From the NCBI GenBank assembly GCA_013396755.1, contig VWZF01005911.1:51846-115845 (forward strand): 64,000 nucleotides of DNA, given 5' to 3'. This document shows positions 37,761 to 49,500 of this stretch, in pieces; position 1 is the first letter of the stretch, and each line of letters begins with the position of its first letter. The notes under the pieces were generated by a model. It saw only the letters and a list, made by a program, of their open reading frames with translations. It was not told where the DNA came from and did no database searches. This DNA comes from Sclerurus mexicanus. Its lineage: Eukaryota > Chordata > Aves > Passeriformes > Furnariidae. The position numbers and the translations under genes were made by a program.

Positions 37761-39506
37761 CCTCAAATTAAAAAAATTTCAAAAAAAGTGAAGTGCTGCC
37801 AGTAAGACAGATCTCGTTAGGGGCCAGGGGTCACTCCACTCACATTACTGATGTGAGTCTGTAGCCAGGGGCAGAGGTCTGCCAGTAAATTCTGCAGTGA
37901 TGCTGCACAATGACACTTAAGAAAACCAAAAAGAGATTGCAAATATAGGAACTTTTTATGTTATGCAACCTGGGGTTTTTTAATTTCTATTTTCCACTGT
38001 GGAGAATACACAGAAAACAATTGCTGGAGTCCCATTTTTTCACTCCTTAACCCTGCAAAACTGGTTCCAACCATATACCTGCAGCATCAGCAAAGTGCAG
38101 GATGTGCCATCTGTCTCACATAACTGATGGATTCCCAATCAAAATGAAGTCTAATAAATCCATGCTGACCATCGGTTTGATGTGTCAATGATGGAAATCA
38201 GTGCCACCTTATTGACTACAGCAGGATTGTGCCAGTTTCTGTCAGCAGAGTATCTGATCCCATGCATCCAGTTTTTCACTAACTTATCTGCTTCCAGCCG
38301 TGGTCCTCTGAGAAACACAAGAATGTGCTCCATCTGTACACATTGCTGTGGGAGCTAAGAAAGCAACAGAAGGAGCTGAAGCACCAAGTCCGGGAATCTG
38401 AAGCAGAGGTAACAGGGAGGTGTCTGCAGTGTCAGAGTTGATCAGGTGTGGAAACAGTTTCAGCTGACCGGCTGCCAAAGCATCCTCAGCATAAACTGTG
38501 GTAAAAATAAGACTCTGGTGTCACAAAGCTGGTCTCCATGCTGAATTATCATGCTTGCTACCCAGCTGAGGGGTTTTTCTTCTGATTTCTTGGAAGGTGC
38601 TAAATGTTTTGAAGGTCCGTGAGGATGAAGAAGCCAATGTTAAATTGACAGTTTCAGTGTATAACAATGCAAAGAGAGAACGTCGGCATGAAGCCATGGT
38701 AGGTTCATGCCAGCATTCAATACATGTACCCAAAGAAATCCAGAGCAAGCTTTTTCCCTCTGAGGAATTACCTCTGGAGAGCTTTTAGTATCATTAAAAT
38801 ATACTGGGACAAACCCCAGTATGGTGTAAGTCAGCACAGCTTCAGCTGACTTCCCAGGGAAATATAACATGCTCATGATATGGTCACCTTCTGACTTTCT
38901 GGAAAAACTTGCATCACCAAGAAAGATTACTGGTTTATTTTGTTTAGTTAATACAGAAAATAATTAAGAAGGACTAGCTGATAATAGGAATTATGGGGGA
39001 AGTACTTTAAGAGAGTCATGCCTGTATTATATACATAATTTCTTTGTCATTAGCATGTGAGAGCAAAGAACAAAATAGCTCCAGGGTGAAATTTAGTCCT
39101 TATCTCAACCAGAGCCAGTTTGGTTCTCCAGGGTTTCTTGACTCTAGTGAGGCAACACATTGAAGTTTTGCTGCCTCTTGCTGTTCCACATGTTTTAATT
39201 CCCCTTGTTTTCGTGCTCTCATGAGACCTCATCTCAAACTTTTTGCCTCCCCCCAAAAATCAGCTCCAATTTGTGGTTTCCTTCATCTCAGCTCCCTTAA
39301 CTTCGGGTTATGTTTTTGTGTGCCTTTGCTCCTCACTCTCCTATTTCCCTGACTTCTGGTTGCTTGTTCCCTCACAGGCACTGGAAAAGCAGCAGAAGAG
39401 CTCCCAATGGTTTTTGGAGAACAAGAATTGTCTCAGCACAGGGGAGAAGAATGAATTCCATGCCCATCAGGCTGCAACCAATTCCCCTACATCCAAACTA
39501 AAGTAG
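28039..39506 (+). CDS. DRC7: Dynein regulatory complex subunit 7 (CCDC135)
   Basis: A 736-residue subunit of the nexin-dynein regulatory complex in cilia and sperm flagella (human 874). Exons: 28039-28172, 28602-28776, 29651-29776, 30928-31122, 31432-31572, 31887-32105, 32571-32672, 33448-33523, 34038-34166, 35019-35147, 35816-36042, 36915-37130, 38298-38408, 38597-38698, 39378-39506. The start MEVLEEKEEVE matches the family's acidic N-terminus (human MEVLREKVEEE). A transglutaminase-like core includes GNCFDFS (C163) and GYDAYCVHGY; HGLRVHAWVLVLSGKR, GIESIWNHRNYW and KVEKWAPYVNENGLVERLT also match human DRC7. The C-terminal coiled-coil part is shortened: about 60 residues known in mammals between exons 14 and 15 were not found, and TAG at 39504-39506 ends the protein early. 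Exon 8 could start 3 bases later (CAG/CAG acceptor). Confidence 0.93.
37660..37760. repeat. Compound (GGAT)n(GATA)n microsatellite
   Basis: About five GGAT units followed by some 20 GATA units, in the DRC7 intron between exons 12 and 13. Likely highly polymorphic. Confidence 0.95.
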
Positions 39507-40230
39507 AGACACAGCAGGTATTTGGAATGATACCCGAGCAGTGCCCAGGTGAGGTCTTCAAGTCAGCTCCTCAGGAACTTGGCACTGAAGCTATTCTGTA
39601 AAATAGTTGATGTCCCACTGCAGTTCTTCTCTGATATCCCCCTTGTTGTTCTAGGGAAGAGCAGTTGACATAAAAAACTCCACGCTCTTCAAGAGATGCT
39701 GCTCAGTAATCCCTGCCTGGCTGGGTTGACTGACTTCTTCTTTCCTTCTCTGTAGCTGCCTGCAGTAATCTCATCATCATCAGTTTCATCAGGAGATTTT
39801 AATGAACTTGCAGCATTCTGTGTCTTTTTCTTTCCCCTCTTTTGTTCTAAGGCCCATCTGCAGTTACATAAATGGTCTCCTCATGAAATCTCATCATATT
39901 TGACACCTTGGCTCTGAGGTCTGCTTTGCAAGTGGACACAAACCATATGCCCTGTCTCTCAGGGCTTTTCTTCCCCAAACCTGATCCATAGCTGCTGTCA
40001 TCAGGAACAGGATTATTTGGGAATACTGGTTCTGTTCCAACATTATAATATTTGAACAAATTTATAATTTAGTTTAGCGCAGGCGAAGATTTTGAACTGG
40101 GGAGTTCACCACAAATATAAAATGTCTTTGACCTCATTTAAGCCCACACATATTGCTGTGGTTATGAACTCATCCTTGTTAATTCAATACCAGAAAATGC
40201 ACCAGAATAAATTAATTTTTAAATCCTTTT
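39507..40230 (+). other. DRC7: DRC7 3'UTR
   Basis: Unique sequence running from the DRC7 stop codon to a probable polyadenylation signal at 40206-40211. A splice-donor-like CAG|GTATTT lies at 39518/39519 just after the stop codon, possibly a relic of an ancestral exon end. Confidence 0.5.
40206..40211 (+). terminator. Polyadenylation signal (AATAAA) of DRC7
   Basis: First canonical AATAAA after the DRC7 stop codon, about 700 bases downstream, in AT-rich sequence. Confidence 0.55.
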
Positions 40231-40279
40231 ACAGTCATTAGGGACACAGCAGCTGCCAAAACATCAGCAAATGCATATT

Positions 40280-40375
40280 ATAAAATCACACAATGTTAAG
40301 GGGTTGGAATGGATCATCTAGTCCCAATCCCCCTTGCCATAGGATTTCCCTGTATTCCTCCCAGGCCACCTGTCC
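40280..40375 (-). mobile_element. Short CR1 LINE 3' remnant, antisense
   Basis: TAAAATCACACAATGTTAAG, then GGGTTGGAATGGATCATCTA and a CCCCCTTGCCAT block, resemble the reverse complement of a CR1 3' terminus. It is short and diverged. Confidence 0.55.
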
Positions 40376-40640
40376 TCATTTCCCCTTCCTCAAAAGCTTC
40401 TTTTTTAGCTCTGAGTTAGCTTAGCAGCTTCTTATCCATTCAAGGAGACCTCCTAGCTTTTTCCCCCGATTTCCTCCTTGTCAGGATGCATCGCTCCTGA
40501 GCTTGGAGGGGGTGTTCCTTGGGAATTCAGCCAGCATTCTTGGGCCACTATCACGGACTAGCGCCAGACTAATTTGATTTTCTCTGCTGATGGAGTAATT
40601 GGCTTCAGAGATGGCCAGAAACACGCGCAAGCGACATGAC
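40376..40640. other. Intergenic sequence upstream of the KATNB1 CpG island
   Basis: Unique AT- to neutral-composition DNA with no recognised gene, repeat or strong motif. Confidence 0.4.
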
Positions 40641-41307
40641 GACATCTCAGCCTGGGGCGGGGGGGGCGAGAGGCGCTGAAGCCCCACAGGAGCCCCGTTG
40701 TGTCCGCGGCACCCGGGAACCAACTCCTGGGCCACACTGGCCGCAGCCCGGCCCTCAGGGGGCCCGGGGAGGCTCTCGGGCACCCCGGGGAGGCCCCGGG
40801 GCCGGTGCGGGCTCGGCCCGGGCGGGGCGCCCGCGACACCGCCCCCTCAGGGCGGCCCCCAAGATGGCGGCCCCCGCGCCGCGCGCCGCCTCCTCATTGG
40901 CCGCGCCCGAAGGGCTCCCCCAAGAAGCCGCGCTGCGAGTGGACGGCGCGGCACCGTCGCTATGGCAACCGCCCCGCCCTCGCTCCCCATTGGCCGGGCG
41001 GCGCGCGCAACCCGGGCAACCGCCCGGCGCGGCGCGGGGTTGTTGTGAGGGGCCGGCTGAGGGCGGGGGCCCGGTCCCGGTCCCGATACCCATCCCGGTC
41101 CCCATCCCCATCCCGGTCCCCCGGCGGCCCGAGGAGCGCTGCCGTCCCGTGATGTTCATCAGCGCTGAGGCCTCGCCCTCCGCTGCGCCGCCGCTCGGGA
41201 GGGTCTCGCTGTGACCGTGTGTGTGTCCCCGCAGGACGGCCGGGGCAGCGGAGCGGAGCCCCGGCGGGAGGAGGAAGGCGCTGCAGCCCTGCCCGCCGCG
41301 CTGAGCC
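40641..41307 (+). promoter_or_regulatory. KATNB1: CpG-island promoter and 5'UTR of KATNB1
   Basis: Dense CpG island immediately before the KATNB1 start codon. It contains a YY1-type AAGATGGCGGC at 40861-40871, two inverted CCAAT boxes (ATTGG at 40896-40900 and 40989-40993) and an RFX X-box at 40956-40969. There is no TATA box. A splice acceptor (CCCCGCAG) ends at 41234, so an untranslated first exon may splice into the exon carrying the ATG. From 40929 onward the island is present a second time at 42661. Confidence 0.75.
40956..40969. promoter_or_regulatory. RFX-type X-box
   Basis: GTCGCTATGGCAAC fits the imperfect palindrome GTNRCC-N(0-3)-RGYAAC bound by RFX factors at ciliary gene promoters, with one mismatch in the left half. 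It lies about 350 bases upstream of the KATNB1 ATG. The same site recurs at 42688-42701 in the duplicated block. Confidence 0.55.
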
Positions 41308-41347
41308 ATGGCCGTGGCCGTGACCACGAAGACGGCGTGGAAGCTGC
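41308..41347 (+). other. KATNB1: First copy of KATNB1 coding exon 1 (assembly duplicate)
   Basis: Forty coding bases (MAVAVTTKTAWKL + 1 base, donor GTGAGT), identical to 43040-43079. Only one of the two is needed for the gene. This copy sits next to the full promoter but is separated from the rest by the 871-base gap. The duplicate is most likely an assembly error, so either copy can represent the real exon. Confidence 0.85.
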
Positions 41348-41789
41348 GTGAGTGCGGGGCGGGCAGGGGGGCATGGCGGGAGCACCGGGCTCGTCCCTGC
41401 CCTCGGTGCGGGATGCGCGTTGCTGACTGGGATTTTTAACTCCTGGAAGCCCCGGCACAGGGAATAGCGCAGCCTTGTCATCACTGGTGTTTCCGGAGCG
41501 TCCCGGCCTGTGTTTCTCCTGATCGGTTGTGCAGCACTACCCCAAAGGCCTGGCTGCCCCCACGTGACTCTGATGTAGTACAGGAACAACGGAGGCGGTG
41601 AGGGATGGGGCACCTGTCTCGAGGCAACCCTGGGTGTACAGACAGACGAGAGACTGGAGAACAGCCCCACAGAAAGGGACGTGAGGGTCCTGGTCGATGG
41701 CAAGCTGAGTATGAGTCACCAGCGTGCCCTGGTAGCCCAAAAGTTCCTGGGATGCATCAGGCACAGCATTGCCAGCTGGTCAAGGGAGG

Positions 41790-42660
41790 NNNNNNNNNNN
41801 NNNNNNNNNNNNNNNNNNNNNNNNNNNNNNNNNNNNNNNNNNNNNNNNNNNNNNNNNNNNNNNNNNNNNNNNNNNNNNNNNNNNNNNNNNNNNNNNNNNN
41901 NNNNNNNNNNNNNNNNNNNNNNNNNNNNNNNNNNNNNNNNNNNNNNNNNNNNNNNNNNNNNNNNNNNNNNNNNNNNNNNNNNNNNNNNNNNNNNNNNNNN
42001 NNNNNNNNNNNNNNNNNNNNNNNNNNNNNNNNNNNNNNNNNNNNNNNNNNNNNNNNNNNNNNNNNNNNNNNNNNNNNNNNNNNNNNNNNNNNNNNNNNNN
42101 NNNNNNNNNNNNNNNNNNNNNNNNNNNNNNNNNNNNNNNNNNNNNNNNNNNNNNNNNNNNNNNNNNNNNNNNNNNNNNNNNNNNNNNNNNNNNNNNNNNN
42201 NNNNNNNNNNNNNNNNNNNNNNNNNNNNNNNNNNNNNNNNNNNNNNNNNNNNNNNNNNNNNNNNNNNNNNNNNNNNNNNNNNNNNNNNNNNNNNNNNNNN
42301 NNNNNNNNNNNNNNNNNNNNNNNNNNNNNNNNNNNNNNNNNNNNNNNNNNNNNNNNNNNNNNNNNNNNNNNNNNNNNNNNNNNNNNNNNNNNNNNNNNNN
42401 NNNNNNNNNNNNNNNNNNNNNNNNNNNNNNNNNNNNNNNNNNNNNNNNNNNNNNNNNNNNNNNNNNNNNNNNNNNNNNNNNNNNNNNNNNNNNNNNNNNN
42501 NNNNNNNNNNNNNNNNNNNNNNNNNNNNNNNNNNNNNNNNNNNNNNNNNNNNNNNNNNNNNNNNNNNNNNNNNNNNNNNNNNNNNNNNNNNNNNNNNNNN
42601 NNNNNNNNNNNNNNNNNNNNNNNNNNNNNNNNNNNNNNNNNNNNNNNNNNNNNNNNNNNN
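41790..42660. other. Assembly gap (871 Ns)
   Basis: A run of Ns directly between the two copies of the 861 bp block. Its size is probably an estimate. Confidence 0.99.
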
Positions 42661-43521
42661 CGCGCTGCGAGTGGACGGCGCGGCACCGTCGCTATGGCAA
42701 CCGCCCCGCCCTCGCTCCCCATTGGCCGGGCGGCGCGCGCAACCCGGGCAACCGCCCGGCGCGGCGCGGGGTTGTTGTGAGGGGCCGGCTGAGGGCGGGG
42801 GCCCGGTCCCGGTCCCGATACCCATCCCGGTCCCCATCCCCATCCCGGTCCCCCGGCGGCCCGAGGAGCGCTGCCGTCCCGTGATGTTCATCAGCGCTGA
42901 GGCCTCGCCCTCCGCTGCGCCGCCGCTCGGGAGGGTCTCGCTGTGACCGTGTGTGTGTCCCCGCAGGACGGCCGGGGCAGCGGAGCGGAGCCCCGGCGGG
43001 AGGAGGAAGGTGCTGCAGCCCTGCCCGCCGCGCTGAGCCATGGCCGTGGCCGTGACCACGAAGACGGCGTGGAAGCTGCGTGAGTGCGGGGCGGGCAGGG
43101 GGGCATGGCGGGAGCACCGGGCTCGTCCCTGCCCTCGGTGCGGGATGCGCGTTGCTGACTGGGATTTTTAACTCCTGGAAGCCCCGGCACAGGGAATAGC
43201 GCAGCCTTGTCATCACTGGTGTTTCCGGAGCGTCCCGGCCTGTGTTTCTCCTGATCGGTTGTGCAGCACTACCCCAAAGGCCTGGCTGCCCCCACGTGAC
43301 TCTGATGTAGTACAGGAACAACGGAGGCGGTGAGGGATGGGGCACCTGTCTCGAGGCAACCCTGGGTGTACAGACAGACGAGAGACTGGAGAACAGCCCC
43401 ACAGAAAGGGACGTGAGGGTCCTGGTCGATGGCAAGCTGAGTATGAGTCACCAGCGTGCCCTGGTAGCCCAAAAGTTCCTGGGATGCATCAGGCACAGCA
43501 TTGCCAGCTGGTCAAGGGAGG
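42661..43521. repeat. 861 bp duplicated block, copy B
   Basis: Second copy of 40929-41789, beginning exactly at the gap edge. It continues without a break into KATNB1 intron 1. Confidence 0.93.
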
Positions 43522-46500
43522 TGTTAGTCCCGCTCTGCTCTGGTGCTAGTGCAGCCTCACCTTGAGTCCTGGGGGCAGACTTGGGCACCACAGTGTAAGA
43601 AGGATATAAAGCTTTTAGAGAGCATCCAAAGAATGGTGAAGGGTCTAAAGGGGAAGCCATATGAGGAGCAGCTGAGGGCACTTGGCTTGTTAAGCCAGGA
43701 GAAGAAGGGACGGAGGGCAGCGCTCATCCTGTGCTGCAGCTTCTCAGGAAGGGCAGTTCCAATCTCTGCTCTCTGTGACCAGCGAAGGACCCGAGGGAAT
43801 GGCGCTTCGCTGCAGGAGGAATGAGGTTTATCTTTGCGGGCCCGCGTGTCTCTCTTGAAGTTCCTTTGCAAGAGACAGTAAGAATCTGCTGCCTTTACAT
43901 CCATTATTCTTCCTCTGGAGGAGCAGTAGGCAGTTGCTGATTATCAATGTCTATCTGCTTGGCTGGTCAGTGATGAGTTATTTCATGGGTGCTTTTGAGG
44001 AATCCTTAGAAGCAATGGGAGGTGACCATTTGCTTTAGACCCTTGATGTGGGGTTTAGAAATTGGCCAGTAGAAATACAGTACCCTTGACTGGTCACACG
44101 TGAAGGGATCTGAGATAATTGACTTAGCAATTTTGTATCTTTTTGAGCAGAAAGCGAGTTTGCTCTGTTATCCTCCAATTCCTGAAACTCCAGTTACAGG
44201 AGAAGCTGGAAGTTGATCTGTTGCCATTCTCTAAGTGGACAGAAGTTCTTGGTGTTCATTTTTGCTAGGCTCTGCCCCATCATAGCACCCTCTTCAAAGC
44301 AAAAAGCATTCTGAGTGTTAGGACTTTTTCAGCAATGCTAATTAGGAGTCCAGTGTTACTGGAGTGGTGGGCAACAGCTGGTGACAAGTAACTAAACAAA
44401 AAAGTTTGTGGGTTTAAGGAGACTTGTGGGGGAGCGGGTGAACCTGTGAACCAACAGAGTGTTGGATGCTTCCACAATGACTAATAAACTTACAATATAG
44501 TATTAAGAATTAAATCAAGAGGAGGGAAAAAGTAGAGCTGCTGACACACTCATTTCAGCAGCAATGCTCTGCAGCTCTCCTTTCAATTTTAACTAGTGAG
44601 TTGTCTATTAATGCTAATTGTACTGTTGGTTCCCTTCTAGTCCATGTTTTAAACAAGCTTTGTTTTACCATTGTCATGTGGAAGTTTGGTCTTTCAACAC
44701 AATACAAGCATATTTTCAGATTCACCCTTCACATGTAATTTATGGTCTGGTTACCTTTGTAATTTGAATGGTGTTTCTCCAGCCCAAGTGAAAGTTACGC
44801 AGTTTTGCTTTCAAAAAAGCACTCTGAGATCAAAGTACCTGTAATTATTATTGCAGCCATCTAATATCCTTTTGGATTAGTGTTGCATGTAAAATGATCA
44901 AATTGCTCCTCCCAGCCAAACAATCTGAATGAAAGCTGAATCGATGCAACTGAACCTTTTTACAGACAAGTTTTGTAACTATTAGGTGTGCAAATCCTGT
45001 GAACTTTCAAAAGAGAACTGTAAGAGGAAGATATTGGTAAATGCATGTGCCAAAAGCTCCTGCCAAAAATTTGAGTGGAGTTAAAAATTCGCTGTGAAAA
45101 TAAGATGTATAAGCTTGTTCAGCTTTTCTGTTGCCCCAAATTGGTTTATTTATGATGAGGTTTCCATAGAATTCTGTTGTTGCAGTGTCAAAGCTTCCCC
45201 TCAGCCCCCAGTTTTTTAACGGTCTTACACCATCAATGAGATTTGCTCTTTTCTGCTCTTTTGGATAGATAGTCACCCTTCTTTGTAGCAGTTTCATGCT
45301 CTGCAGTGCTCACTTTTGCCTGTGTTACTTAATGGGAATTGTAGCAAAGCCTCTGCCAAAGCTCAGGGAAGGCAGCTCCACCTCTCTCTGCTGCTGAGTC
45401 CAACTTTTTTTCTGGGTAGGGTAATGAAATGTACTGCTGCTCATCTGCCAGTTCCTCTCAGGTTGGACTGTCTGCTGCTGCTTTCTAGAACGGTATTAGA
45501 GGGCCTTCCACTAGGTGACTGGCTGCTGTGCTTTACTGCAGGTAAAACACCTTCTGTGATCAGTTTGCTTCACTTGAGCAAATTTTTAAAAGCTCCTGAA
45601 CTGCTGCAAGTGAGAGAATATGCTTTTTGTAAGCCATATGAGCACTAGAGTTGTGAAGCTTTGGTCAGNGAGAGACTGGAGAACAGCCCCACAGAAAGGG
45701 ACGTGAGGGTCCTGGTCGATGGCAAGCTGAGTATGAGTCACCAGCGTGCCCTGGTAGCCCAAAAGTTCCTGGGATGCATCAGGCACAGCATTGCCAGCTG
45801 GTCAAGGGAGGTGTTAGTCCCGCTCTGCTCTGGTGCTAGTGCAGCCTCACCTTGAGTCCTGGGGGCAGACTTGGGCACCACAGTGTAAGAAGGATATAAA
45901 GCTTTTAGAGAGCATCCAAAGAATGGTGAAGGGTCTAAAGGGGAAGCCATATGAGGAGCAGCTGAGGGCACTTGGCTTGTTAAGCCAGGAGAAGAAGGGA
46001 CGGAGGGCAGCGCTCATCCTGTGCTGCAGCTTCTCAGGAAGGGCAGTTCCAATCTCTGCTCTCTGTGACCAGCGAAGGACCCGAGGGAATGGCGCTTCGC
46101 TGCAGGAGGAATGAGGTTTATCTTTGCGGGCCCGCGTGTCTCTCTTGAAGTTCCTTTGCAAGAGACAGTAAGAATCTGCTGCCTTTACATCCATTATTCT
46201 TCCTCTGGAGGAGCAGTAGGCAGTTGCTGATTATCAATGTCTATCTGCTTGGCTGGTCAGTGATGAGTTATTTCATGGGTGCTTTTGAGGAATCCTTAGA
46301 AGCAATGGGAGGTGACCATTTGCTTTAGACCCTTGATGTGGGGTTTAGAAATTGGCCAGTAGAAATACAGTACCCTTGACTGGTCACACGTGAAGGGATC
46401 TGAGATAATTGACTTAGCAATTTTGTATCTTTTTGAGCAGAAAGCGAGTTTGCTCTGTTATCCTCCAATTCCTGAAACTCCAGTTACAGGAGAAGCTGGA

Positions 46501-49500
46501 AGTTGATCTGTTGCCATTCTCTAAGTGGACAGAAGTTCTTGGTGTTCATTTTTGCTAGGCTCTGCCCCATCATAGCACCCTCTTCAAAGCAAAAAGCATT
46601 CTGAGTGTTAGGACTTTTTCAGCAATGCTAATTAGGAGTCCAGTGTTACTGGAGTGGTGGGCAACAGCTGGTGACAAGTAACTAAACAAAAAAGTTTGTG
46701 GGTTTAAGGAGACTTGTGGGGGAGCGGGTGAACCTGTGAACCAACAGAGTGTTGGATGCTTCCACAATGACTAATAAACTTACAATATAGTATTAAGAAT
46801 TAAATCAAGAGGAGGGAAAAAGTAGAGCTGCTGACACACTCATTTCAGCAGCAATGCTCTGCAGCTCTCCTTTCAATTTTAACTAGTGAGTTGTCTATTA
46901 ATGCTAATTGTACTGTTGGTTCCCTTCTAGTCCATGTTTTAAACAAGCTTTGTTTTACCATTGTCATGTGGAAGTTTGGTCTTTCAACACAATACAAGCA
47001 TATTTTCAGATTCACCCTTCACATGTAATTTATGGTCTGGTTACCTTTGTAATTTGAATGGTGTTTCTCCAGCCCAAGTGAAAGTTACGCAGTTTTGCTT
47101 TCAAAAAAGCACTCTGAGATCAAAGTACCTGTAATTATTATTGCAGCCATCTAATATCCTTTTGGATTAGTGTTGCATGTAAAATGATCAAATTGCTCCT
47201 CCCAGCCAAACAATCTGAATGAAAGCTGAATCGATGCAACTGAACCTTTTTACAGACAAGTTTTGTAACTATTAGGTGTGCAAATCCTGTGAACTTTCAA
47301 AAGAGAACTGTAAGAGGAAGATATTGGTAAATGCATGTGCCAAAAGCTCCTGCCAAAAATTTGAGTGGAGTTAAAAATTCGCTGTGAAAATAAGATGTAT
47401 AAGCTTGTTCAGCTTTTCTGTTGCCCCAAATTGGTTTATTTATGATGAGGTTTCCATAGAATTCTGTTGTTGCAGTGTCAAAGCTTCCCCTCAGCCCCCA
47501 GTTTTTTAACGGTCTTACACCATCAATGAGATTTGCTCTTTTCTGCTCTTTTGGATAGATAGTCACCCTTCTTTGTAGCAGTTTCATGCTCTGCAGTGCT
47601 CACTTTTGCCTGTGTTACTTAATGGGAATTGTAGCAAAGCCTCTGCCAAAGCTCAGGGAAGGCAGCTCCACCTCTCTCTGCTGCTGAGTCCAACTTTTTT
47701 TCTGGGTAGGGTAATGAAATGTACTGCTGCTCATCTGCCAGTTCCTCTCAGGTTGGACTGTCTGCTGCTGCTTTCTAGAACGGTATTAGAGGGCCTTCCA
47801 CTAGGTGACTGGCTGCTGTGCTTTACTGCAGGTAAAACACCTTCTGTGATCAGTTTGCTTCACTTGAGCAAATTTTTAAAAGCTCCTGAACTGCTGCAAG
47901 TGAGAGAATATGCTTTTTGTAAGCCATATGAGCACTAGAGTTGTGAAGCTTTGGTCAGCAAATGTCTTAAGGTCAGCTGGCAGAACAGAGGGAGAATGTT
48001 TCAAGCAAGATAGTACTGTGACTTCTTATCTGAACAGTGGGCTGCTACAGCTTGTCCATAGAAAACTGTAAAGTTTCTGGAGGAAGAATGGGTTTTAGTG
48101 CTTTTGGAGGAATGGGATGAAAATTGTTATACTAGTCTGTAATAACTGTTTGCTTTGTTTTGTGCAGAAGAGATTGTGGCTCACAGCAGCAATGTATCCT
48201 CCGTAGTCCTGGGAAAAGGTTCAGGACGGATGCTGGCCACTGGAGGAGATGACTGTCGGGTCAACATATGGTCAGTTAGCAAGCCCAACTGCATCATGGT
48301 AAGAGCAGCCTCTTTTCAATTTTGGGTGGTTTGGAGGGTGGGGAATGAGGGAAAGATTGTTGGGCTGCAGCCTATGGGACTGGTGAATAGTTTACCAACA
48401 CAAAGCTGGGTGACCAGATTCTAGCTAAAGATAAGGACAGAATTGAGTGCCTTGTGAGGCCCCTGCTTCAGAGAGGTCTGGGATGGTTGGATGCTTGAGC
48501 TGGGCCAGTGCTTGCTCAGATAATGAATACTGTGCTTTATATGTTACCAGGCTATAGATAATTAAAGGAAGAGTTTTGTACAAGATCAGCTAGTTTTATT
48601 GTGGCAGGCTACAGGGTCCAGTTTTATACCCTGGAGTTTGTGGTCATAGTAGGAGATACTGCCATCAGGATGCATTCCCACCTGTCCCATGGTCTCTCTC
48701 AGCACAAAGGTTGTCACTATAGTTTGCTGTAGGCTGGGGAGGAGTAACGCTGGCACAGCGTATTAGCAAGAGTAGGGTTACCCAACAGTGATCACTAAAG
48801 TGTGCCATAAATATATTTAACAGATGTCTGTCCTGCATTGCCTTTTTTTTTTTTTTTTTTTGAGTGGGTGTTGTGGAAAACCACCTTGAGCACATGTCCC
48901 TTGTCATATGTTTAATTAACAACACAATAATGTGGTATTGAAGGCATTACTTGAGCCACTGTGAAGCTTTTGAGTAAGAAATCAGGAAAGCAGAATCAAA
49001 AAGGCTAAAAGGAGAATGTGTCTGCTTTATTTTTCCATTCTGTATATCTCTGAAATTCATCTTGAATGTTTATGTTGTTAGGATTCCTGATGTTTATGTG
49101 TTGAGAAAGAGGGAAAAAGGGAACTTTGCAAGTAACATTGCAACTCAGGTTAAGTTTGAGCTCTGATTCTCACTAAGCAGTGGCAGTTGCCTGTAGAGTA
49201 TGTAGAGGATTTCCATTGCATGTGGAATCCTAAAAAATCCCCAGTAGATCAGAGAGCTTCCAGCTGGCGTTTCCAGCCTCTGTATGTGTGTAGGAGGCAC
49301 AGAGCTGGTGTAGCTATTTAAAAAGATATATTTGAGGATGAAGTAAAGCAGAGAATATTGCTTAACTGACAAGCAAAACGTCTGTAATGGTGGTATTGGT
49401 TTTCTTAAATTAGTTTTAAATATTCTTGTGTTTTACTTAAATACTGGCCTCTTCAAAATAGTGATGTAAGCTTTCAGGTGCTTTAGGATGAAAGGAACTG

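Larger units (their letters stand above)
40929..41789. repeat. 861 bp duplicated block, copy A
   Basis: Repeats at 42661-43521 (offset 1732) across the N gap. I found one difference, C at 41279 versus T at 43011. It holds the KATNB1 promoter end, 5'UTR, coding exon 1 and the start of intron 1. Confidence 0.93.

Noticed and set aside
40636..41703. Arg/Pro/Ala-rich frames of 190-247 codons on both strands at the KATNB1 5' end
   Set aside because: GC-rich CpG island produces chance open frames. The encoded peptides have no family signature, and the same frames recur at 42.7-43.4 kb only because of the duplication.
41605..43059. Several 320-450-codon frames spanning the second N gap
   Set aside because: Most of their length is undefined sequence. 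The readable parts are shadows of the KATNB1 CpG island and CR1.
43543..43904. Frames repeated at 43.5-43.9 and 45.8-46.2 kb
   Set aside because: They lie in the truncated CR1 fragment and its assembly copy. No intact reverse transcriptase is present.
43040..47958. A real segmental duplication giving KATNB1 two promoters
   Set aside because: The N joins at block edges, near-perfect identity and single substitution fit unmerged haplotypes much better. Kept as an assembly finding instead.
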